From contig LWCA01000606.1 in NCBI GenBank assembly GCA_001642005.1, positions 1 through 22,317 of the forward strand: a stretch of DNA of 22,317 nt, given 5' to 3'. The DNA is from Intoshia linei. Lineage: Eukaryota > Orthonectida > Rhopaluridae. Position 1 is the first letter of the stretch, and the number at the start of each line of letters is the position of its first letter. Below the pieces are notes generated by a model. It did no database searches. It was not told where the DNA came from and worked only from the letters and a program-made list of their open reading frames with translations. The position numbers and the translations under genes were made by a program. This document shows, in pieces, positions 8,652-17,898 of the stretch.

Positions 8652-11600
8652 ATGACATTTTTGTTTGAAAAAAAGATTCTTACTGAATTGATAAACAATG
8701 ACGGATTAACGATATTTCCTAGGTTTTTGTTATTTTTGTTTATATTATAACAATACTGTATGCTCCAATTTTGGATCAATATTTTCGATGGAGAATCTAT
8801 TTTTTGGGGAAACGTTACCAAAATACCGCCCAACATTGCGATTTAATTTTAATAATTTGATTTTTTTAAAAAAGTGTTAAAATGTGACACCCTAATAATA
8901 ATGCATATACAAAGTCTTGATAATTTGACGCCATGTTAAATAATTTGTCTCGTCTCTATATTTACTATAATGTAATCATATTTTGGTAATTTGTAATTAT
9001 TATATTATTAGTATGAATACCTTATTATAATAAGGTATTCATTATATTTATAGCAGATTAAAAATGTTTGAATTTAGAGGTTTTTGCGAATCCAGAATAT
9101 TAAAATTATTTTTCGATGTTTATTCTGTGAAAAATACTTTAATACTTTTTGTAAATGGAACCGATAATGAATATGTAATATTTATTTAATATTTATGTAG
9201 TAAATAACCACGTATCAACAAACTCATTATTAGAGCAAGTTTAAGTTCAAAAAGTCAAAATTTCACAGATTAATTAGAAAATTCTTACGAGTATCATGAT
9301 ATTAATATTATGTCAATTAAAAATATAATTAATATTGTATAATAATATTAGTAATAACTAGGGTAAGTAAAATGTTAATTTTGATATGTTAATCAAAATA
9401 AAATTAATATCATTATAATGCCAATGTTATGCTAATCAATTGGCTAATTAAAATTTTATACAGTCTATAAATGCCATAAAGTCAGTTTTTTTTCATAAAA
9501 TTCTATAATTTCATTTTCTATAGAATAAAGTTAAAAACTTTTTCTACGTATTTAATCTGGTCACATTAATTAATCCAGTGCTAAATAACCTTTTTTATTT
9601 CAGGCTGCACTTGTAAAATACATGAAAATTTGAAAAATACTGGTTGATAATATATTTAAAATTATTTTTCACCGGGAATGCGTAAATTTCTGGGGTTGAC
9701 ATTTCGTATTTATATCAACTGGAATAAGCTATATCAGAATAATCTTTTTTTTTAATTGTAGAATCATTGATTATTTAAAATTTTTTGTAATACATTTTAA
9801 TAAAATAGTTTCAAAAAAAATGAATACTAAAGTGCTTTTTTAACTATGAAGGCGTCACTTTCTGAGATTAAAATTTTTTGTTGTGTTCACTGGATATAAC
9901 TATTAGCTGTAATTTTATTAAAAATATAGGACTATTTTCATTTTTAGAAAAAGGGCAGGGTGGGTTTTGGTCGTGAAAATGTACTTTTTTGAATTTGCCA
10001 TGCCAATTTTTTTAGAGGCTATAAAGTCAGTAAAATTGCATAGATATAAGATATATAGGCTAGTTTTAATTTTTTTTTGAACAATTAAAAACTTACCTAG
10101 TAATAACTATATAACAGTTCAATACAGACAAAATACATGTTCTTGCTACCCACCAATTATTTTTTCTAAAAGCCGCCACTCAACTAACTCTTAATTAAAA
10201 TACTAATAAAAAAATTAGAAAAATTTACCGGACACGTACAAAAAAATCAAATATATTAAAATATAAATTTCTAATTTAGCAAGTTTACATAAAACATATA
10301 AACAAGAAAGCAAAAGTTAAAAGTTACAATGTTAAAGATATTAAAGTTTCAGATAGGTAATTTTTTTATTTGGTATAAAATATTAAAATTTTTGATATAC
10401 AAATAAAAAAGATTGGATATTTCCGAAACAAAACTTATATCAATGAAAGTAAAACACGTATTTGGTTGTTAAAAATACACACTTGAGGTTTTTTCAATTG
10501 TTATTTGTATATTTGTTATTTCAATGTTACTAGAAAATTCAAATATCTTCAGTAGCGTTCAAATTTAGAAGATACGTTCATCCGATTGAATAACTTTTAT
10601 AATTATAATTTTCATTTTCTTTCACATACATGTACTTATAAAATTTACTAGTTTTTAAATTTTTAAGGCGCGTTTTTATTTTCATCTTATACAATTTTCT
10701 ATACTTGTTGATCACAAAATTTAGAATATCCTTGTACAATGAAGGAGGGATATTTTTCACTTCATCTCAAATTTGCATTTTGGATATGCTTACTGATCGT
10801 CTTCCCATAGCTATGATTACAGGAATTGTAATCTTAAATTGTCACAAGTTTGTTGATTTTTTTTCTAATTTGAGGTGTGTGGTTAATTTAATTACTTTAG
10901 ATGCCTTACATCATGTAAGGAAACATTTATCGTTCAAATGTATCGTCAAAAAAATAAAGTAATAACAAAATAATTTAATTTATACCAGTGGTTCTCAACT
11001 GGCAACAACCCCATGTGCGTTGTCAAAATTTAGGGCACTGTAACCAATATTATTAAAACTGAATTTTATTATTTATGATATTGTTGACAAAAAATTTTTT
11101 GCTCTAATGTATTTTATATTATGGGGATGTGAGCCTTCAAAATGTCTTGATCCACTGATCAATTCTGAAATGTCAAAGATATTATTGTGTTTTCCAATAT
11201 CTTACATGATTGAAAGTGGATTCAGTTCTGCAAACAAAATATTGAATAAGGATAGAAACAAAATTAATATATGTTAAGGAGGAGATATTGTTATCAAATT
11301 AACCAGCATAAAAGTAAGAATTAAAGGGTTGGCACTTAATCACGGGGTGCAAGGATTACATGATCACATAACTTTTTTCCATTATTATTGATTTTATAAA
11401 AATTATAGTTCATTATCATAGGGCCGCTGATTAAAAAATTTATGAATTATGGTGGAAGGGATGGCGGAAGGAGAGTTGTTTAAAAAGGTTGAGAACCATT
11501 ATTTACACAGTAGTAATATAATGTACAAATTTTATTTCACAGGACGGCTTTCTCAAAGCAATTTCTTCGCATCAAGATTATTTCAATAATTACGACGTAA

Positions 11601-14600
11601 ATATAGAAATTATGATGAAATCCATGTACTTGCCAAATTTTTTTATTTGGCCGCGTTTTCAAGCGGATATTGTAGCTGAATTGAACGAATGTGATGTAAG
11701 TAACAAATTTTTATATACGTATTAATATTATGTATATATAAATTTCTCCACTAATGCACCATGATTTGATGTTACGTTATTTACTTAGATATCAATGATT
11801 CAAATGAAATGCAAGTTAACGGATAAAATGACTAATATTCATCAAGCAATTTTATTATTAGTTAGAAAAACGATTACAGACCTTAGAAAAGGAAATAAAA
11901 TTTATGGTTAAAAACTATTGTTATTTTATTTTCCATTTATTTATGGTAAATGTTAAATTATATTATTTAGACATTTTGTCGGTCGAAAAAATTATTATCC
12001 GAAAATTGGGACAGATTAAAAAATCAATTTGTACTTCGCATATGGACCTTACTCCCAAACAGTTATTGGATGATTTGGAAAATTTAATAAGAATTTTAAA
12101 TCTTTTAACCTCGGCCAATCCACTTGAATTTTATTCTTCTTATAATTCTATAAGGTTTAGTTTAATTTTGTAATTTATGACATTAAATATGAAGTGTAAT
12201 ATAATTTTTTATTAACTCGTAAATAACTTAGAAATATCAAAAATGGATCCAACACCTCATCATGGTTTTATACTGTTGCAGCAGATACTATATTAAAAGT
12301 AAATTTCAGATTATTTGAAATTATACATTTTTATTAGTATGAAGTATTACATACGTATTAATATTATAATGTTATATATCAACTTTAAATTAACATTAAT
12401 GTGAATATTATTTTTTTTATTTTTATACATTTATAGTTTGCGAAATTGAGGCTTTTTAATTGTAAAAATTCTTTGGAATCTATTAATCAAGACAACGGTA
12501 ATGTTTTGATAATTTATTCGAATTTGTCTACTCATATAACGGTTCCATATTATAGCCCTGGAACGTGTTGGGGTGGAAAAATTTTTTGAAATTTTGAGGG
12601 GGTATAGTCGTGCAAAGGTTGAGTAAAAATTCATTTTTAAGTGAAAAATTATTGATATGTACTTTACCAACAATTACATTATAATATAGTCAATGCTAAA
12701 ACAATGGAAATGCCACCAAAATGGAAACTTTTCAATAAGGTTATAGAAGATATTCAAAGTTGCAATCCAGCAGTAGAGGAAAATGGAATGGTTAAAGATG
12801 ATGCGATTATTCCAAGTATTAAAGAAATTGAGATTGGGAATGAAACAGAAATTATTGATAATGTTGAAAAAATGAAGGAAAATATTGATCTAGTTGATTG
12901 TTCTTTACCTATGAAAAAAATTCGTAAAATTGTTAAAAATCAACAAGATGTCAATATTATTGTGGTTATTAGTCAATGGTCTTTGTTGTCGTCTATTAGA
13001 AAGGTTTTTATTGTATTATCAATAATATTATCAAATTATGACGGCAGCTAGAATCTAGAATTTAGATATAATATTTTAGATAATACAATACGGTGTAGAT
13101 CATTTAGTAGATTTTGCAATTCGTTCTTATTTTTCTACAGTCGATGATGAGGTAATAAATTCCTGGTTATCAGATTAAACATTAAAGTTATGATTTTTTT
13201 AATATTACATTTTAATAATGTAATATATCAATAATGTTTTTTATATTTATTAGTTAATTGCATTTGTCTAGAAAAAATTAAATTAATTAATATGGAAAAA
13301 TGTACAGTGAAACCACCACTATTAGCAAAAATCGGGAATTCAAAATTGTTGGCGAATGGTGGAGGCTACAGAGCCAAACCTACCATGCTCCTTATCGGCC
13401 TGATTTTTTCCGAATTGAGCCTATAGGAAATTTTTTTTTGGATATTATAACAATTTTTAACAATGTGTTACATTTAAAACGTAAAGTCCAGTTCCGTGGG
13501 AGGTGCCTATTTTTGATTTTCTAGGTATCGTATGATTTCTAGTATATTAGGTTTCGTTCTGGGAGGCTTCAATGCATTTTATAATGCAATTTTTATTACT
13601 TCTTCAGCGGGTCGCGCGTCATATATCAGACCACCCAGTTATATACGTTAAAATCTATGACTCTGAAATGTGGTCTGATAATAATTTTTTTATTAACATT
13701 GTAAGTAAAATTTTATATGAAATATACAATTAATTCTTTTTAACGATTGATGGGATTTATATGTGCCAAATATGGGCTCACAACGAAAAAGTTCAATGAG
13801 CCTGGGACTAATGATTAACTGTTGCACAATAAATAGTGTATTAATAATAATAACAATGATTTACCTCAGTGTTTCTCAACCGATTCGCCAATAATATTTT
13901 ACGTGACTAGGAAATATTGAAAACAAGTTATATAACTTTACACAGATGGTCAGTTACATAAGATTTTTTTACCGAAAGAATGTACTTTCTTAAATTTGTA
14001 GCTTTTTTTAACTAAATTTTATACTATAGTGAGGATTTTCTGTGAAAACCGTCAAATATAACATTTTTGCTGTTTTTCATTTCCTTGTGCGACAAATTTT
14101 TTTTAATTGCTACCAATTGTGCCCCACTGCAAAGAGGTTGAGAAACATACATTCTAAACTTTAGCTTGATCATTTATATTTTCAAATTTAAGCGAATATT
14201 TAAATTAGGAACTTATCGATAATTGTGAATTACTTTTACCTGCCACCTATGTTTTATATAAAAAGGAAAATATTAATTATATATGTTTTGTATGTAATGA
14301 AACCAACTGGGATTATCAATTAAATTATTCACTTGAACAAATTAAACCGCAATACGTTATTTTATATCAACCTGAATTGTATATTCTACGTCAGCTAGAG
14401 GTTTTTATCAATGTTTTATTCATTTAATTTTTAAATCAGTGGATCTTAACCCAGATTCACAAAAAGCATAAAGGTCCGGGAAAGAATTTGAGACCCTGTA
14501 GTATCTTTATACAAACTTTTTAGGCTCAAGGGTCGCAAAACCAAAACGTTATGGAACCACTGATCTATATTATGAAATTTAATAAACAATGTAGTAGACT

Positions 14601-17600
14601 AGATTGTAAACTACGTATCGTATACTATTTTTTATTTATTTATTTATTATTTATTATATGTTTTTTTAAAACTACTTCAATGTCAATTTAATTTAGATAT
14701 TTAAGGCGTCAAGAGAAGATGTAAAGTTTCCAGTTATTTACAATTTAATGTATTCAAATTCTGTAAGTTTATTATTACAAATTAAGAGACTGGTGACCTG
14801 TCCAACAAAATTTAATTTTAATTTTGGTGGTTTGTCTTTTAAATATTTAAAGCACTGCGATATTTTATAATTCAAAAATTTTTGAAATCATAATGTACTT
14901 ACAATAATTTAATACAATTGTTTCAGCGCTGTCGATAACGCATTTAATGATGTTTTAGTTTAACCTGGATTATTTTCAAAATGCTGATCATTTAAATTAT
15001 ATTAATTTAATTATATCACTTTTATTGACAATCATAAATTTTTGTATCGCCATTTGCGAATCGTAATTTAAAAAAATTATATGTTCAGGGCTAAAACCCC
15101 AAATTATCCTTTTTTTTTTAATGAAAACAACCTTAGAATTTAAAAAAATTTCAATCCAAATACGTGACGACTTCACGGTCAAAAAAGCATTATAGTATTC
15201 ATATTTTTTTCCGAAATATTTTATTAAAATAAAAAATGTGAAATAATTAACTGTCCGAAAATTAAAAAAAAGATTATTCTGATAGAGCTTATTCCTCTGA
15301 TATAAATACAAAATTTCAATCTCAGAAATCTACGAATTCCCGGTGAAAATTAATTTTTAATATATTATCAACCAATATTCGATTAAAATAAAAATTGAAA
15401 ATGTAAATATTGATCCCTATAATTTCAAAAAAAATGTGCATTGAACGTCTACACATTTCCAATAAAGAAATATGGGTGAAAATCTATATAATTCATTCCT
15501 TCGGAATTTTTTTCATTGGTACGAAATTTTTAAATTTCAAATTCTCATTTTTAAATTTCAAATTCTCATTTTTAAAACATTTTGAATAAAATTTAAATAA
15601 AAACTACAACAACAAATATAAAAGTAATACAACTTTGTTATTATCATTTTTATATTTATTACAATAATTTGCAATCTTGGTAAAATTCGACTGAAATATG
15701 TTTATAAAGTGAAGATTCGGTTAAATATTGATACATAATTGGTATTTTTAAGTATTAGTATCAGCCTCAGAATCATACATTTCCATGGTCAAAACCACAA
15801 ATTACCCTTTGTTTTAGAAATGAAACATGTTTTAAAATTTTATAAAACAAATTCTGGGATACTTTTTAAAAAATGAAAAAAGTCCGAAATTTATATAAAA
15901 TATACATTTTGAGATAGTAAATATTAAATGTGATCCCACAATGTCTGGATTTTAATAAAATCACTCAATGAACCACCTCTGCTCGTAATGACTGTTACTT
16001 TCTACCTTATAATTAATTAGTATGTAGCTAAAAAAATATATTTTAATATCTTCAATTTAAATTTAAAAAATTTAAGGAAAATTTAAATGGATATGGGAAG
16101 AAATGGAAAAAAATGTATATAGATATAAAAAAGTGAATGAAATAAAATTCGTTTAATCTACTGTACTAGAGTTGTTGATTCATGACATCATACTAGAGGT
16201 GTCAGGATTCATTTCGGGCGGGCCAAATGTGAAAAAAAGTTATTACGCGGGTTGCACAAAAAAATCTTTACTCAACAAATGATGTTTAAACTAACTGATT
16301 TAATTAATTTATTATAATTTTAATTCGTTAAATGAAATAAGAAACAATAAGAATGGAATAAGTGTACAAATAATGTTAAAATTGTAATCATGAATAAATA
16401 AATCATCAAAAATATATGCAAAAATTGTAAAAAAAGAAATATGTGTAAAAAATTGTTATAAAAATAAAAATTTATAATATATCGCGGACCGCATAATTAC
16501 ACCCCTGGTCAATAGTAATATTATCTCATACATACAATTTATATTTTCTAGATTGAAGAACAATATTATTTATCTTCGGTGATGAACGAAAAACGAAATT
16601 TTACTAATTTAATTAAACTTAAACATGTAATTAATTTAAAATATAATTGTAAGCTTTACTTTTTACATTAATTATAGAGTTTACCCACTGTAATCGATGT
16701 TGAAACTAATTTTGTCAAAAATACGAGGAATAATGAAAATAAAAATGTAATTTCATTGCTAGTTTGTATAAAAATTTAAATAGTACATGAGCGCATATTT
16801 TTTTATTTATTTTTAAATCTATTAACACCTTTGTAGCTAATTTACTTTGTGGAATATTGAGTTTATTAAATGAATTATATGCCAAAATTTAGATAGTTAT
16901 AGATATTAGAGAATTTAAAAGTTTAATGCCGTCACTCTTGTACGCTAATGGTTTTAATTTGTTGCCGTATACTATTGAGGTAAATATTTTATATATTTAT
17001 AAATTGAACGTAATGTATAATAATATATTTTACTTGGTAAACGTTTTAACACACATAGATAGGAGACTACATTTTGTCGGACAAAATATGCGTTGAAAGG
17101 AAAAGTATCGAAGATTTACGTTCTTCCCTCGCTAATGGGAGACTATATAGTCAATGTGAATCAATGTAATGTTTAAAAATATTTTAAAATGAAACATTGC
17201 TATGTAAATTTTATAGGTGTAGACATTATAGTAGACCGATTGTTTTGATTGAATTTGCAAACAAAATGTTCAGACTTGAAGTTAATACTCAATATTTTTT
17301 ATAATTTTTACATAGAAAATATCCGTAGAATTTGAAAATAGAAGCCTTTGTTCAAAATTATCATTACTAACTATACACTTTCCGAGGCAAGTCTACAGTT
17401 TTAGTGATTTTTACATTAAATGTTAGATTGCGCTATGTATGGTCTCGATCTCCAAAAATGTCTAGCAATATTTTTAGCATGCTCAAAGTTTATTTCACAT
17501 TTCTCATAAAATAATATTAATAATTATAGAAAACTGAAAATGAACCAGATGTAGAGAAAATATTATCTCGAAAATTTCATTCTCAAGGACAATATGATCA

Positions 17601-17860
17601 GTTTCAAATGGATCCAAATTTAAAGGTTTATACGTAAAATTTTAATTTTTTATATTGATAAAAATTAGATGCTACTATTACGGTTTCCGGGAATTTCTAC
17701 TAAAAATGTACAAAAAATTATGGAAAAATTTACAAATCTACGTGATATATGCAATTCCCCTAAAAATGAAATAAAACGGTCATTTTCAAATGTTACCGAT
17801 TCTGAATTAATATTTAAATTTATGAATAATGAATATGTAAATAAAGAAATTAAACAGTAA
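8652..17860 (+). CDS. ERCC4 (XPF): XPF/ERCC4 DNA-repair endonuclease, complete, 23 exons
   Basis: XPF is the catalytic half of the XPF-ERCC1 structure-specific nuclease, which makes the 5' cut in nucleotide excision repair and acts in crosslink repair. Exons: 8652-8722, 9078-9174, 10280-10356, 10725-10847, 10901-10958, 11543-11695, 11789-11906, 11971-12154, 12232-12298, 12437-12497, 12690-13003, 13080-13151, 14209-14400, 14697-14762, 16552-16626, 16678-16746, 16893-16979, 17059-17165, 17217-17280, 17316-17386, 17427-17487, 17530-17625, 17669-17860. Total 2475 bp, 824 aa (human 916), all phases compatible. An in-frame TAA precedes the ATG. Landmarks: [12 protein letters not shown] near the N-terminus; LDMLTDRLP at 101-109; WPRF at 178-181; MPPKW at 344-348; [18 protein letters not shown]; the nuclease IVIDIREF (600-607), GDYIL and VERKSIEDL (640-648) with E641, R642, K643 and D647; HFPR; the helix-hairpin-helix RFPGIS near 766. 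As in other animal XPFs the helicase-like part has no Walker A. It is diverged but shows no break. Confidence 0.93.
9013..9042. repeat. 30-bp perfect palindrome in XPF intron 1
   Basis: The sequence is its own reverse complement over 30 bases, with no spacer; the half-site is ATGAATACCTTATTA. It ends 35 bp before exon 2, so it could fold in the pre-mRNA close to the acceptor. Confidence 0.85.
9641..9990 (+). repeat. Dispersed repeat family, copy A (XPF intron 2)
   Basis: Starts at TGGTTGATAATATAT and is related, in inverted orientation, to 15065-15374: shared strings include TTTTCACCGGGAAT, TGTATTTATATCA, TATCAGAATAATCTTTTTTT, an AATACTA..TGCTTTTTT..TGAAG.CGTCAC block, and a GGGTTTTGGTC / GGGTTTTAGCC block. 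Non-coding; class unknown. It explains much of the 1105-bp intron. Confidence 0.7.
10986..11500 (+). mobile_element. 515-bp hAT remnant in XPF intron 5, with target duplication
   Basis: It begins CAGTGGTTCTCAAC and ends GGTTGAGAACCATT, flanked by ATTTATAC (10978-10985) and ATTTACAC (11501-11508), a 7/8 target duplication. Inside, at about 11180-11276, a frame reads [20 protein letters not shown] and [11 protein letters not shown], the hAT dimerisation segment, then a stop. It is an internally deleted copy keeping the ends and the transposase tail. Without it the intron would be about 61 bp, like its neighbours. Confidence 0.85.
13305..13574. mobile_element. Pogo/Tigger-like MITE in XPF intron 12
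   Basis: Left end TA-CAGTGAAACCACC; right end, read from the other strand, CATTGAAGCCTCCC with CA outside. About 270 bp, less AT-rich than its surroundings. An open frame inside it has no recognisable domain and is taken as chance. Family assigned from the CAGTGAAACC-type terminus and the TA flank. Confidence 0.5.
13608..13700 (+). other. Possible additional in-frame XPF exon
   Basis: A 93-bp segment preceded by TTATTACTTCTTCAG and followed by GTAAGT, both strong splice signals. It is open in the phase required (0 to 0), adding 31 residues beginning [10 protein letters not shown] to the poorly conserved linker between the helicase-like and nuclease halves. I cannot align it to XPF and its composition is richer in GC than other exons, so it is left out of the 824-aa model. 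With it the protein would be 855 aa. Confidence 0.4.
13867..14150. mobile_element. About 284-bp hAT-type MITE in XPF intron 12
   Basis: Left end CAGTGTTTCTCAACC (13867-13881); right end GGTTGAGAAACA (from 14136) is its inverted copy, with the last bases decayed. No clear target duplication. It ends about 60 bp before exon 13. Confidence 0.7.
14437..14562. mobile_element. 126-bp hAT-type MITE in XPF intron 13
   Basis: Left end CAGTGGATCTTAACCC; right end reads CAGTGGTTCCATAAC on the other strand. GGGTCGCAAAACC inside is typical of such elements. Flanks TTTTAAAT and ATCTATAT are only partly alike. Confidence 0.65.
15065..15374 (-). repeat. Dispersed repeat family, copy B (XPF intron 14)
   Basis: Inverted relative to copy A at 9641-9990; its outer border is TATATTATCAACCA at 15361-15374. 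It shares the CCGGTGAAAA border and the GGTTTTAGCC block. An open frame on the minus strand lies within it but has no protein-like features. Confidence 0.7.
15527..15568. repeat. 21-bp tandem duplication
   Basis: Two exact copies of a 21-bp unit starting TTTTTAAATTTCAAATTC, followed by the start of a third. It lies between two dispersed-repeat copies in XPF intron 14. Confidence 0.85.
15765..15910 (-). repeat. Dispersed repeat family, fragment C (XPF intron 14)
   Basis: On the minus strand it reads AAGGGTAATTTGTGGTTTTG, then ACCATGGAAATGTA, matching the inner block of copies A and B. Limits are approximate. Confidence 0.55.
16194..16507. mobile_element. 314-bp hAT-type MITE in XPF intron 14
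   Basis: Left end TAGAGGTGTCAGGATTC with CGGGCGGGCC just inside; right end reads CAGGGGTGTAATTATGCGGT on the other strand. It shares about 200 bp of internal sequence with the truncated copy at 18154-18400, for example TATTACGCGGG, AAATCTTTACTCAA and ATAAATAAATCAT. It ends 44 bp before exon 15. Confidence 0.75.
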
Positions 17861-17898
17861 ATCATTTATTTATTACAATAATTTATTTTTTAAAAGGT

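Noticed and set aside
8886-8896. TAGGGTGTCAC (minus strand), resembling short-repeat borders at 18154 and 22258
   Set aside because: An 11-bp match without a partner end is not enough to call an element.
8895-8990. ATG reading [13 protein letters not shown] as a possible XPF first exon
   Set aside because: Phase does not match the next exon. The exon at 8652-8722 ([14 protein letters not shown]) matches XPF and joins in phase.
9199-9240. Segment reading [13 protein letters not shown], similar to the VTNE region of XPF
   Set aside because: It would need a 24-bp intron and ends in the wrong phase; the order of conserved blocks would also be broken.
9604-9640. Exon-like segment after a strong acceptor (TTTTTATTTCAG), in phase with XPF exon 2 and reading ALVKYMKI
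   Set aside because: It meets a stop at once and no donor fits. The exon at 10280-10356 gives the right length (30 residues to the next landmark) and correct phases.
10578-10760. Minus-strand open frame of 60 codons
   Set aside because: Antisense shadow over XPF exon 4 and its upstream intron; no protein-like features.
10875-10900. 26-bp intron between GTGTGT and TTTAG in XPF
   Set aside because: It inserts extra residues relative to XPF. The donor at 10848 gives a 53-bp intron and an ungapped match.
12549-12640. Possible hAT ends (CCTGGAACGTGTTGGGG and AAAGGTTGAG) in XPF intron 10
   Set aside because: Too weak: neither end has a complete terminus and no duplication is visible.
12431-12673. 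Minus-strand frame of 80 codons
   Set aside because: Covers XPF exon 10 and an intron antisense; no support.
13300-13524. + strand open frame of 74 codons
   Set aside because: Lies inside a probable pogo-like MITE and has no recognisable domain.
14997-15311. Minus-strand open frame of 104 codons
   Set aside because: Coincides with copy B of a non-coding dispersed repeat; Phe/Ile/Asn/Lys bias typical of AT-rich DNA.
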